From assembly GCF_000212355.1 (NCBI RefSeq), contig NC_015496.1, forward strand, positions 248,001-312,000: a stretch of DNA of 64,000 bases, in the 5' to 3' direction. The position numbers and the translations under genes were made by a program. This DNA is from Dokdonia sp. 4H-3-7-5 (lineage in GTDB: Bacteria > Bacteroidota > Bacteroidia > Flavobacteriales > Flavobacteriaceae). Positions within the stretch are counted from its first letter, which is position 1. Each line of letters begins with the position of its first letter. Of the stretch, positions 25,536 to 33,837 are shown piece after piece. The notes beneath the pieces were generated by a model, which did no database searches, was not told where the DNA came from, and was given only the letters and a program-made list of their open reading frames with translations.

Positions 25536-27146
25536 ATGGTGTCAAAAACACTACAAACCACTTATAGAGAACGCCTTTTTAGACATCTAGACGGTATTGT
25601 GACAGCGCCATCTGCGTTTTCACTATATAAAAATGGAGTAACCGATTTTATTTTGCAAGAAAAAGAAGTGAGCCTAACTACTTTGAGCAACGCTTTTACT
25701 GTAAACGAAGGCTACTTGAACGTAGCATTACGTGTGCTTGCATCTCAAGGATGGATTGAGCAATCTTTGAATAATGAGGATAATGAAGTGGTTTATAAGG
25801 TAAACGAATTATCTCCAATTGCTTTTGCACTGTTTCCACTATATGAAGATGTGACTGCATTGCAAAAGCTTTCTGAGAATTACCATTTCAGAAAATTTGA
25901 GGCAGCTCCATTTAAGAAACTCCAAGATATTTTTGAGAAATACAAAGACGCTTATGGCCTCAATTTATCTTCAAATACTCAAGAACGCGAAATTCAAGAG
26001 CAGATACTTGCGCATATAGAAGGAAATATTCTAGGCCCAACGCTTGTGCACTTATCAATGAATGGTGCCTTTCATAAATACTTTATGCAAGCCAGCTTTA
26101 AGCCTGAAGAGTTTCATGCAGACGGAGAAAACTTTAAAAAGCTTCTTGACATACTCTCGTATTTTGAACTTTTTAATAAGAAAGGACAGACGTATCAGTT
26201 TACAGACAAAGGACTATTCTTTGCAAAAAGAGCAAGCTCTTACGGAGTGACTGTATCGTACATACCAACATTACGCAAACTTGATAATCTTATTTTTGGC
26301 GATGCATTGAGTGCAAAAAACCATGGCGATGGCGAACAAGAAGGCCATGTAGACAGAGCTATGAACGTCTGGGGAAGTGGTGGTGCACATGCTACCTATT
26401 TCAAAGTGGTAGATACCATCATCTTAGATATTTTTAATAAACCACTAGATGAACAACCTAAAGGTATTCTCGATATGGGCTGTGGTAATGGTGCATTTTT
26501 AATTCACCTTTACAACCTCATCGAGCGTCATACTCTACGAGGTAAACATCTAGATGAATACCCACTCATACTAGTAGGAGCAGACTACAACCAAGCTGCC
26601 ATAGATATTACTAAGCAAAATGTAATACAATCTGAAATCTGGGCAAAAGTAATGTGGGGAGATATAGGTGATCCAGAAAGACTGGCGACAGATTTACAAG
26701 AGGAGTATGATATCACGCTAGGCGATTTATTAAATGTACGCTCCTTCTTAGACCACAATCGTGTATGGAAAGCACCAGAGAAAAAGCTTGAGCATGCAAG
26801 CACCTCAACGGGAGCATTTTCATATGAAGGGAAACGACTATCTAACAATGACGTGGAGGCATCTCTTGCAGCTCACTTTAGTAAGTGGTCACCTTACGTA
26901 GGGAAACATGGGTTATTACTTATAGAACTACACAGTATTCCTCCAGCAGTAGCCGCTCGTAATATAGGACGCACAGCAGTTACGGCTTATGATGCTACAC
27001 ATGGATATTCTGATCAATATATTGTAGAAGTGCCAGTCTTTCATGATACCCTTGCCGCTATTGGAATGAAAAGAGATGAAACCTTAAGTGCTAAGTTTCC
27101 AAATACAGAAGCAGCTACGGTAACGGTGAATCTTTTTAGACAATAG
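25536..27146 (+). CDS. Class I SAM-dependent methyltransferase with N-terminal winged-helix-like region
   Basis: 536 aa, cytosolic. The C-terminal half has a Rossmann methyltransferase core: motif I ILDMGCGNGAFLIHLYN at about 310, the acidic residue in VGADYNQAAID, then GDIGDPERLA and LLIELHSIPP. The N-terminal 230 residues contain a winged-helix-like segment (SLTTLSNAFTVNEGYLNVAL), as in methyltransferases that carry a dimerisation domain. The layout recalls AprA-like/polyketide-associated methyltransferases, but there is no polyketide gene nearby, so the substrate is open. It is divergent from pabB. Confidence 0.7.
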   Translation: MVSKTLQTTYRERLFRHLDGIVTAPSAFSLYKNGVTDFILQEKEVSLTTLSNAFTVNEGYLNVALRVLASQGWIEQSLNNEDNEVVYKVNELSPIAFALFPLYEDVTALQKLSENYHFRKFEAAPFKKLQDIFEKYKDAYGLNLSSNTQEREIQEQILAHIEGNILGPTLVHLSMNGAFHKYFMQASFKPEEFHADGENFKKLLDILSYFELFNKKGQTYQFTDKGLFFAKRASSYGVTVSYIPTLRKLDNLIFGDALSAKNHGDGEQEGHVDRAMNVWGSGGAHATYFKVVDTIILDIFNKPLDEQPKGILDMGCGNGAFLIHLYNLIERHTLRGKHLDEYPLILVGADYNQAAIDITKQNVIQSEIWAKVMWGDIGDPERLATDLQEEYDITLGDLLNVRSFLDHNRVWKAPEKKLEHASTSTGAFSYEGKRLSNNDVEASLAAHFSKWSPYVGKHGLLLIELHSIPPAVAARNIGRTAVTAYDATHGYSDQYIVEVPVFHDTLAAIGMKRDETLSAKFPNTEAATVTVNLFRQ

Positions 27147-27153
27147 TTTCTTT

Positions 27154-27161
27154 TATCTTTG
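27154..27161 (+). promoter_or_regulatory. Candidate -7 box of the VF530 gene
   Basis: TATCTTTG followed by CAGC, the same 12-mer as at the SRP RNA promoter. It ends six bases before the ATG, implying a leaderless or near-leaderless mRNA. No clear TTG at -33. Confidence 0.4.
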
Positions 27162-27167
27162 CAGCCT

Positions 27168-27389
27168 ATGGAAGAGAAAAAAGCACAACCTAACAATCCG
27201 CTGCACGGTGTAAAGCTTGCAGATATACTTGAATTTCTAGTTGAAAAATATGGCTGGAAAGAAATGAGTTTGCAGGTAGATATTAATTGTTTTAAAAAGG
27301 ATCCTACCATAAAATCTAGCTTAAAGTTTTTAAGAAGAACTCCATGGGCAAGAGAGAAAGTAGAGTATTTATACTTACAGTCTATATAA
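27168..27389 (+). CDS. VF530 family (DUF2132) DNA-binding-like protein
   Basis: 73 aa. It matches the short VF530 family along its length: [56 protein letters not shown]. The fold is a small helical domain proposed to bind DNA; the role is unproven. ATG 27168 is preferred over an upstream TTG, which lies inside the -7-like box. It starts 21 bases after the methyltransferase stop. Confidence 0.85.
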   Translation: MEEKKAQPNNPLHGVKLADILEFLVEKYGWKEMSLQVDINCFKKDPTIKSSLKFLRRTPWAREKVEYLYLQSI

Positions 27390-27392
27390 AGA

Positions 27393-27423
27393 AATAGCGC
27401 ACTGCTTTACACAGTGCGCTATT
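27393..27423. terminator. Hairpin between convergent genes
   Basis: A 12-bp perfect stem (AATAGCGCACTG with CAGTGCGCTATT, 7-base loop) directly after the VF530 stop. T-tracts are weak on both strands, so termination is likely but not certain. Confidence 0.55.
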
Positions 27424-27449
27424 AATCATCCACAAAAAAAACACTACTC

Positions 27450-28903
27450 TTAAACAGCAGTTTGCACACCTGCATACTGCTCTATAAATCGCACCATTAG
27501 ATCATTAAGCTTTTCTACTTTAAAACTTTCTGTAGTGGCTTCTATGTGATCATTTCCTATACCACTGTCGTCAGTTAAGAACACATATGTTGCACTAGTT
27601 GACACACTAAAGGATCTCATTAAAAACTCTACTTCCTTATTTGCTCCACTGGCAACTACTGGAATAATTTTTATACCCTGCTCTTTTGCTTTTGCAATTT
27701 GACTTTTAATCATCGCAACGTTTTCTTGGTTAAAATGAGGTGGAGCATCTAACATCAAAAAGAGTATTCTAGCTTTTGCTTTCTCGTTCCATGACTGTGA
27801 CAATGATACCTTAAGTGCCTCCTCTACTGCTTCTTCATAATCTCCACCACCTGCAGCATGCTGCGCCGAAAGGAAGTCTTTTACTTCATTTACATCACTA
27901 CTAAAATCTATTGCACGAGTTACATAATCATCACCATGGTCTCTGTACACAGTAAGCGCTACTCTCTTTTGCTCAACACTAGCATCTATCCTGCTCATTA
28001 TATTCTTGAGCTCTGATTTGAGATATGAAATCTCATCACCCATGGAACCTGTAGCATCTACTGCAAATAATATGTCGATAGCATTACTAGCTTGATGCTC
28101 ATTAATTGTAAAAGAGACTTGTTTCTGATTTCTAGAAATTTTCTTTCCTTCTATTTTTCCACTATAATACAGTTGTACTAAATAAGTATCAGTTGGACTA
28201 TTTTTTCCTTTAAACAGCATACTCATTCCCGAAGCATCTGTCATTCCTTTCATTAAGAGGTTATTATTTTTATAAAGAGCAACACCAACGTTTGCTATTG
28301 GCAGTCCGCTATTATCGGTTACTTGGATATCAGTTCTACCATCATGATTAAACTCCCACTTCTTTGCGATTTCCTTTGCTTCTCCGGAGTTGTAGATTTT
28401 TACAAACTCAGCGTATTTCTCTACATCATTTTAATTCACCAGCTGTTAGTTGGCCATAAGCTGGATCATTCTGAGAAATTCCAGGTGAAGGTTTTCCATC
28501 TGTAATATGTATTCCAGATACTTTGCCCTTTAAGCGCTCTGAAGCGACAATACTTACAGATGCCGTCGTCATTGTCTTAGTACGTCGTCCGTATCCCATT
28601 ACCACTACTTCGTCTAACACACTACTCTATTCTAAAATGACATTTATAGTAGTCTGAGCATACAAGAATCTCTTTTGATTTAAAACCAACGTACGTAAAA
28701 ACTAATGTATCTGTGGCAGCCGCTTTAATCTCGTAGTTTCCATCAAAGTCTGACTGAGTTCCTACTACACTGTTTTTTATAAGAATATTAGCTCCTGGAA
28801 GAGGTTCGCCATCATCTGATACCGTTCCTGAAATTGTTATTTCTTGCGCATGTACTTCTATTATAAATAGGAGCAGCGTTATGAATGTGCTAAGTGTTTT
28901 CAT
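27450..28903 (-). pseudogene. Broken CarboxypepD-VWA surface protein gene
   Basis: Three frames line up as one protein. Part 1 (28903-28622) has a signal peptide and a regulatory-like domain (ISGTVSDDGEPLPGANILI). Part 2 (to 28426) carries the linker LDEVVVMGYGRR. Part 3 (ends 27450) is a von Willebrand A domain with the MIDAS-like DATGSMGDEIS. Lesions: a shift after EILVCS (the other frame reads QTTINVILE), an in-frame TAG before SSVLDEVV, and a one-base loss in an A-run after GELK (the other frame continues NDVEKYAEF). Three separate lesions argue for decay rather than sequencing error. The VWA part alone is open but has lost its export signal. A hexanucleotide repeat lies 104 bases before its start codon. 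Confidence 0.8.
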
Positions 28904-29006
28904 ATCCTTTGGTTTTTAATTATGAGGTGAAATTAGAGTAGACACCACCTTTTAAAAACCTAGATTGAGGGAACAGGATGTTTGAGTGAGGGAAGTAGAC
29001 CTCAAG

Positions 29007-29113
29007 TTGAAGTTGAAGTTGAAGTTGAAGTTGAAGTTGAAGTTGAAGTTGAAGTTGAAGTTGAAGTTGAAGTTGAAGTTGAAGTTGAAGTTGAAGTTGA
29101 AGTTGAAGTTGAA
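29007..29113. repeat. TTGAAG tandem hexanucleotide repeat, about 18 copies
   Basis: An uninterrupted array of TTGAAG (107 bases) between the start of the broken VWA gene and the end of mazG. Unit length and purity suggest slipped-strand copy-number change. On the plus strand it can be read as a Leu-Lys repeat, which I regard as non-coding. Confidence 0.97.
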
Positions 29114-29150
29114 TATTAATTACTTCTCAAAATATTTCATTAAAAACCGA

Positions 29151-29924
29151 TTACAACTTCTTAGCCTCTTCCCAAAAAGCATCCATTTCTGCCAATGTCA
29201 TGTCTGAAAGGTCTTTGCCCAGCTCTTTTGCTTTACCTTCTAAGTATTGAAAACGTTTTATAAATTTCTTATTAGTGCGTTCTAGTGCGCTTTCTGGATC
29301 TACTTTTAAGAACCGTGCGTAGTTAATCATTGAGAACAGCACATCACCAAACTCGGCTTCAATCTTTTCTTGATTGTTTTCGTTGACTTCGTGCTGTAGC
29401 TCCTCAAGTTCTTCTTGTACTTTTTCAAATACTTGTTGAGGCTCTTCCCAGTCAAATCCTACACCTGCTACTTTATCTTGAATTCGGCTGGCTTTTACAA
29501 GTGCTGGCAATCCCTTTGGAACTCCTTCTAGTACAGACTTCTTACCTTCTTTAAGCTTAAGTTTTTCCCAGTTGCGCTCTACTTCCTTAGCATCTGCCAC
29601 ATCAATACCTCCATAAATATGAGGGTGGCGAGAAACAAGTTTATCAGAAATACTATTTGCAACATCTGCGATATCAAAATCCTTAGTCTCGCTTCCTATC
29701 TTGGCATAGAATACAATGTGTAATAAGAGATCACCAAGCTCCTTTTTCACCTCTTCTAGATCATTATCAAGAATAGCATCGCCTAGCTCATAGGTTTCCT
29801 CAATGGTGAGGTGACGCAAGCTTTCCATGGTTTGCTTTTTATCCCAAGGACAACCTACGCGTAGTTCGTCCATTATGGTTAGTAATCTATCAAAGGCTTT
29901 TAATTGCGTCTCTCTTGTATTCAT
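29151..29924 (-). CDS. mazG: Nucleoside triphosphate pyrophosphohydrolase MazG
   Basis: 257 aa. It hydrolyses (d)NTPs to monophosphates and pyrophosphate, clearing aberrant nucleotides. MazG signatures: CPWDKKQTMESLRHLTIEE, the metal-binding EETYELGDAI and VKKELGDLLLHIVFYAKI (EExxE...ExxD), GVGFDWEEPQ, and a second acidic set EFGDVLFSMINYARF. The length fits the two-domain form. It is separated from the ruvX-def-DUF5606 genes by a bidirectional terminator. Confidence 0.93.
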   Translation of the reverse strand: MNTRETQLKAFDRLLTIMDELRVGCPWDKKQTMESLRHLTIEETYELGDAILDNDLEEVKKELGDLLLHIVFYAKIGSETKDFDIADVANSISDKLVSRHPHIYGGIDVADAKEVERNWEKLKLKEGKKSVLEGVPKGLPALVKASRIQDKVAGVGFDWEEPQQVFEKVQEELEELQHEVNENNQEKIEAEFGDVLFSMINYARFLKVDPESALERTNKKFIKRFQYLEGKAKELGKDLSDMTLAEMDAFWEEAKKL

Positions 29925-30031
29925 AGTCAGGGTGGTAATTGCAGGAATAATTTACTATTACCTTAAGTTAATGTTATTTATGGTGTGGGTGCTTATCACA
30001 TTTTCGCAAAAGCGTACTCATCTTTAAAACT

Positions 30032-30067
30032 AAAAAAGCCTTTACAAATAAACTGTAAAGGCTTTTT
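30032..30067. terminator. Bidirectional intrinsic terminator
   Basis: AAAAAGCCTTTACA pairs with TGTAAAGGCTTTTT around AATAAAC. It ends the DUF5606 transcript on the minus strand, just before mazG. Confidence 0.85.
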
Positions 30068-30088
30068 AATATTATAAAAAGTTATGCA

Positions 30089-30514
30089 CTATTCCTCTTC
30101 TCCGCTTGCTGCTGCGGGAGCTGCTGGCGCGTCAAAGTTAAGCATATCTTTTGCTTGTAAAATGTTGTACCACTGTACTACTTTCTTAATGTCACTAGCA
30201 TATACACGATCCTCGTCATAATCTGGAATCACATTGAAGAAAAACTCTTCAAGTTCATCTTTTGAGACCTTATGATTAATAGTAGGCGCTCCATTTTCCT
30301 TGTCTTTTATGGCTTGTAACACCTCTCTAAGTGGCTTCTCCTCACTTAAGGTGTAGATAGCAATTTCAGAAAGTACACTTACGTTATGACGGATACCTAC
30401 GGTAATTCTCTTACCATCTACTAGAGATTCTGCCACAAAACCACTGCGTGTTTGTTGCTTTAACTCATATATTCCAGGCTTTCCAGCGATTGCAATTACT
30501 TTATCTAAACTCAT
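30089..30514 (-). CDS. DUF5606 family protein
   Basis: 141 aa, cytosolic. The N-terminal domain starts MSLDKVIAIAGKPGIYEL and continues VAESLVDGKRITVGIRHNVS; a helical part (LREVLQAIKDKENG, DELEEFFFNVIPDYDEDRVY) and an Ala/Glu-rich tail follow. This is the Bacteroidetes DUF5606 family of unknown function, commonly found beside def and mazG. It is the last gene of the ruvX-def-DUF5606 run, 99 bases after def. Confidence 0.85.
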   Translation of the reverse strand: MSLDKVIAIAGKPGIYELKQQTRSGFVAESLVDGKRITVGIRHNVSVLSEIAIYTLSEEKPLREVLQAIKDKENGAPTINHKVSKDELEEFFFNVIPDYDEDRVYASDIKKVVQWYNILQAKDMLNFDAPAAPAAASGEEE

Positions 30515-30613
30515 ATATTATTCAAATTGGGTGGCAAAGATGCACTTTGCGATACATATTTACAAATTTTGTTTGCAAGGATTCGTTAATCTTTACACGA
30601 GACTTTAAGAATA

Positions 30614-31204
30614 CTAGCGCTTTTTTGACGCTGCTGGAAAACGCATGCGATACTCTGCATTACACTTACCTTTTGAGATATTTACAAGCTTTCCTTTTAT
30701 TAAGCGCTTTTTAAGACTTGAGAGTTTATCTGTAAAAAGGACCCCTTCTATATGATCATACTCATGCTGGATTACTCGAGCAATAAGTCCATCATAAGTC
30801 TCTGTGTACTCTTTAAAGTTCTCATCTCGATACCTAATAGTTACCTTAGGTTTTCTAAAAACATCTTCATTAATACCAGGTATGCTCAAGCAGCCTTCAG
30901 AAAATGCCCACTCCTCTCCTTCTTCTTCAAGAATCTCTGCATTTACAAAGGTTTTCTTGAAGTTTGCAAGCTGTTCCTGCTCTTCTGGAGTATAACTTTC
31001 ATCTTCTGCAAACGGTGTTGTATCAACTAGAAACACACGTATAGGTAAACCTATTTGAGGTGCTGCAAGCCCTACACCGTGAGCTTCATACATCGTATCA
31101 TACATATTCTCTATGAGCTCGCTAAATTTAGGATACTCCGGAGTAATATCTTTTGCTTTTTTCTTAAGTACGGGATCTCCGTACGCCACAATTGGTATAA
31201 TCAT
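30614..31204 (-). CDS. def: Peptide deformylase
   Basis: 196 aa. It removes the formyl group from N-terminal Met of new proteins. All three family motifs are intact: GVGLAAPQIG, EGCLSIPG (metal Cys) and QHEYDHIEGVLF (HExxH metal/catalytic). An insert between motifs 1 and 2 (TPFAEDESYTPEEQEQLANF) is typical of Bacteroidetes enzymes. It starts two bases after the ruvX stop, indicating co-transcription. Confidence 0.95.
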   Translation of the reverse strand: MIIPIVAYGDPVLKKKAKDITPEYPKFSELIENMYDTMYEAHGVGLAAPQIGLPIRVFLVDTTPFAEDESYTPEEQEQLANFKKTFVNAEILEEEGEEWAFSEGCLSIPGINEDVFRKPKVTIRYRDENFKEYTETYDGLIARVIQHEYDHIEGVLFTDKLSSLKKRLIKGKLVNISKGKCNAEYRMRFPAASKKR

Positions 31205-31206
31205 AT

Positions 31207-31617
31207 CTACTTATTATACAGGTAATCCTGAAGGATAATCGTTGCACTTATTTGATCTACAAGTGCTTTATTTTGTCTTTTCTTTTTACCGATACCACTG
31301 TCTAACATGGTCTGGAATGCCATCTTTGAAGTAAACCTCTCATCTTGTCTAATGATGGTTAACTCTGGATGTTTTTTTTCTACGCTTTCGCGAAAGCGTA
31401 CAATATCTACCTCCACATCACTCGCCTCATTATTCATGCGCTTAGGCTCACCTATCACCATAGCCTCTACCTTCTCTTCTGAAAGATATTTCTTTAAAAA
31501 GGTGAAAATATCTTTTGTTTCAACCGTTGTAAGACCTGAAGCGATCATCTGCAACTCGTCTGTCACTGCTATACCAGTGCGCTTTGTTCCGTAATCTATT
31601 GCAATGATGCGTGCCAT
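31207..31617 (-). CDS. ruvX: Putative pre-16S rRNA nuclease / Holliday junction resolvase-like YqgF
   Basis: 136 aa from ATG 31617, which begins MARIIAIDYGTKRTGIAVTD, the conserved YqgF start. The frame is open 29 codons further upstream, but that part shows no homology. RNase-H-fold motifs: DYGTKRTG, VIGEPKRMNNEASDVEVDIV, IRQDERFTSKMA, KALVDQISATIIL. YqgF is implicated in 16S rRNA 5' maturation. A perfect 20/20 copy of the dispersed palindrome lies in the gene and encodes VRFRESV. It is the first gene of the operon with def. Confidence 0.9.
   Translation of the reverse strand: MARIIAIDYGTKRTGIAVTDELQMIASGLTTVETKDIFTFLKKYLSEEKVEAMVIGEPKRMNNEASDVEVDIVRFRESVEKKHPELTIIRQDERFTSKMAFQTMLDSGIGKKKRQNKALVDQISATIILQDYLYNK
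31381..31400. repeat. Dispersed palindrome inside ruvX, perfect 20/20
   Basis: The only perfect TACGCTTTCGCGAAAGCGTA in the window. It is read as VRFRESV between the GEPKRMNNEAS and IIRQDERFTS motifs. Confidence 0.95.
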
Positions 31618-31870
31618 CTGTAAAATTTGTGCAAAAATAAGGAAAAACAAGCTATAAGGTTGTGCATCGCAATAGCTTTCATAATAGCAAGGTCTTGCAA
31701 TCACAAAAAAGCAGCTACTTACAGAGTGGTCTATCTTTTAACAGCTAAGTTACTTCATAGCTTCACAATGCACATTACGAGAGCGCACCACTTGTTTTAT
31801 ATATAACAAGAAAGCCTTAACTTGTTTAAGTTTTGCACCACTAGAAACTATCAAAAAGCATTTGAAACTT

Positions 31871-31878
31871 TATCTTTG
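31871..31878 (+). promoter_or_regulatory. Candidate -7 box of dapD
   Basis: TATCTTTG, 62 bases before the dapD ATG. No TTG at the usual spacing; only the -7 half is supported. Confidence 0.4.
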
Positions 31879-31940
31879 AACATCCATTAACGATTACTGA
31901 GAAGAGCTAACTTATCTTACTCAGCGCTTAAAAATATCAA

Positions 31941-32756
31941 ATGACACAACTTAGAAACATCATCGAAGAGGCTTGGGAGGATCGCTCGCTCCTTACTAAT
32001 CCAGTAACAATAAATGCTATACGTGAGGTAGTAGACATGCTAGACCGTGGTACGCTACGCGTTGCAGAACCTACAGAAGACGGATGGCAAGTAAATGAGT
32101 GGGTAAAAAAGGCGGTTGTACTTTATTTCCCTATCCAAAAAATGGAAACTCTGGAAGCTGGAATCTTTGAATATCACGATAAAATTCCATTAAAGAGAGA
32201 CTTTGCAAATCGCGGTATTCGTGTAGTGCCTAATGCTGTTGCACGTCACGGAGCTTATATCTCTAAAGGGGTAATCTTGATGCCAAGTTATGTAAACATA
32301 GGAGCTTATGTAGATGAGGGAACTATGGTTGATACATGGGCAACCGTAGGAAGCTGCGCACAAATAGGTAAAAACGTACACCTAAGTGGTGGTGTAGGTA
32401 TAGGTGGTGTTCTAGAACCACTACAAGCATCTCCAGTAATTATAGAAGATGGTGCTTTTATAGGATCTAGATGTATTGTTGTAGAAGGTGTACACGTTGA
32501 GAAAGAAGCTGTCTTAGGCGCAAACGTAGTACTTACAATGAGCACAAAAATTATTGACGTTACTGGTGATGAGCCTGTAGAAATGAAAGGACGCGTACCT
32601 GCAAGATCTGTAGTAATCCCTGGAAGTTATACTAAGAAATTTGCTGCAGGAGAGTACCAAGTTCCTTGTGCACTAATTATAGGTAAACGTAAAGAGAGCA
32701 CTAACAAAAAGACGTCTCTTAATGATGCCTTAAGAGAGTACGACGTAGCAGTTTAA
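31941..32756 (+). CDS. dapD: 2,3,4,5-tetrahydropyridine-2,6-dicarboxylate N-succinyltransferase
   Basis: 271 aa. It succinylates tetrahydrodipicolinate with succinyl-CoA on the route to meso-diaminopimelate and lysine. The N-terminal helical part ends with VKKAVVLYFPIQKM. The left-handed beta-helix follows (GAYISKGVILMPSYVNIGAY, VDTWATVGSCAQIGKNVHLS, GGVGIGGVLEPLQASPVIIE, GSRCIVVEGV), then the C-terminal GSYTKKFAAGEYQVPCALII. The length is typical. The Stealth-family gene begins one base after the stop. Confidence 0.96.
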   Translation: MTQLRNIIEEAWEDRSLLTNPVTINAIREVVDMLDRGTLRVAEPTEDGWQVNEWVKKAVVLYFPIQKMETLEAGIFEYHDKIPLKRDFANRGIRVVPNAVARHGAYISKGVILMPSYVNIGAYVDEGTMVDTWATVGSCAQIGKNVHLSGGVGIGGVLEPLQASPVIIEDGAFIGSRCIVVEGVHVEKEAVLGANVVLTMSTKIIDVTGDEPVEMKGRVPARSVVIPGSYTKKFAAGEYQVPCALIIGKRKESTNKKTSLNDALREYDVAV

Positions 32757-32757
32757 T

Positions 32758-33759
32758 ATGACAACGGAGCAAACTAATGACATGATTATAGATGCGGTTA
32801 TCACATGGGTAAATGGTGATGACTTAACATGGCAACATAAAATCAATACGTATCTAGATACTAAAATTGATTTCTCTAAAAAAGCAGAAAGTACTCGCTA
32901 CAATGCAATAGGCGAAGTGCAGATTGCAATAGCATCGATTATCAAGTTTGCTCCGTTTATTAAAAACATATATGTCGTTACCGACAACCAGGTACCACAA
33001 GATTTTGATGTCTTATCTACAAAGGCTCAAGAACAAGGTGTCAACCTAAAAATTATAGATCACACGGTGATTTTTAAAAATTATGAAGAGGCTTTACCTA
33101 GTTTCAACTCTATTTCTATAGAGATAATGCTCTATAGAATCCCAAATCTATCTGAGCATTTTGTGGTTTTTAATGATGACTTCTTCTTAATGAGAGCTAC
33201 GGCCCCAGAAGATTTCTTTATCAATGGCATGCCCGTATTGCGTGGCTCATGGGAAAAGTTTAATGAAGATAGAACACTTAGAGTATACTATCAAAAGCTG
33301 CTCAAGCTTATAGGAAAGGAACCTGACCCAAATAGACCAAGCTTTAAAAGGCTACAGCAGCAAAGCGCTATGCTAGCTGGCACAAAGAAGTATGTCAGAA
33401 GATATCACACCCCTATGAGTGTAAGAAAATCTACCCTAGTAGATTATTTTAACGCACATGAGGACTTGCTCAAAAATAATATTTCATTTAGATTCCGCGA
33501 TAAGAGTCAGTTTTTATTGTCCTCTTTATCTGAGCATCTCGAAATTAAAAAAGGAACCTTTCACTACTCAAAAGACACGCGACTAACTTATTTCAGATCT
33601 TACAAGAAACCTTCAAGTGTAAAAAAGAAGTTGGCTCAATTTATAGAAGATCCATCTAAAATATTTATCACCTTCCAGAGCTTAGAAAGAGCAGATCCTG
33701 CTTTACTTACACATATTAAAAACTGGATATCTAGTAGACTAGATCAAGATCTCCGCTAG
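32758..33759 (+). CDS. Stealth-family sugar-phosphate transferase
   Basis: 333 aa, cytosolic. It matches the Stealth conserved regions: CR1 IDAVITWVNGDDLTWQHK, CR2 RYNAIGEVQIAIASIIKFAP followed by YVVTDNQVP, and CR3 LSEHFVVFNDDFFLMRA. This family transfers hexose-1-phosphate in capsular or surface phosphoglycan synthesis. The start is one base past the dapD stop, implying translational coupling to a lysine/DAP gene, an unusual pairing. Two glycosyltransferases lie convergently beyond its end. Confidence 0.85.
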   Translation: MTTEQTNDMIIDAVITWVNGDDLTWQHKINTYLDTKIDFSKKAESTRYNAIGEVQIAIASIIKFAPFIKNIYVVTDNQVPQDFDVLSTKAQEQGVNLKIIDHTVIFKNYEEALPSFNSISIEIMLYRIPNLSEHFVVFNDDFFLMRATAPEDFFINGMPVLRGSWEKFNEDRTLRVYYQKLLKLIGKEPDPNRPSFKRLQQQSAMLAGTKKYVRRYHTPMSVRKSTLVDYFNAHEDLLKNNISFRFRDKSQFLLSSLSEHLEIKKGTFHYSKDTRLTYFRSYKKPSSVKKKLAQFIEDPSKIFITFQSLERADPALLTHIKNWISSRLDQDLR

Positions 33760-33782
33760 GAAATTAATTTTTGATAGAAAAA

Positions 33783-33810
33783 AGAACTTTCTATGCAAAG
33801 TCATAGAAAA
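33783..33810 (-). terminator. Possible terminator of the glycosyltransferase pair
   Basis: TTTCTATG and CATAGAAA form an 8-bp stem with a 6-base loop. On the minus strand it is followed by GTTCTTTTTTC. The T-run is a few bases away from the stem. Confidence 0.4.
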
Positions 33811-33837
33811 ACAAATCCATGATACACAAAAAGATTC

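Noticed and set aside
27450-28253. Intact stand-alone VWA protein gene
   Set aside because: The frame is open further upstream and joins the signal-peptide and linker pieces through frameshifts, so it is part of a decayed longer gene.
29007-29113. CRISPR array
   Set aside because: The units are 6 bases with no spacers, and no cas genes are nearby.
28986-29207. Plus-strand frame encoding a long Leu-Lys repeat
   Set aside because: It is simply the TTGAAG tandem array read through; there is no promoter and it overlaps the mazG end.
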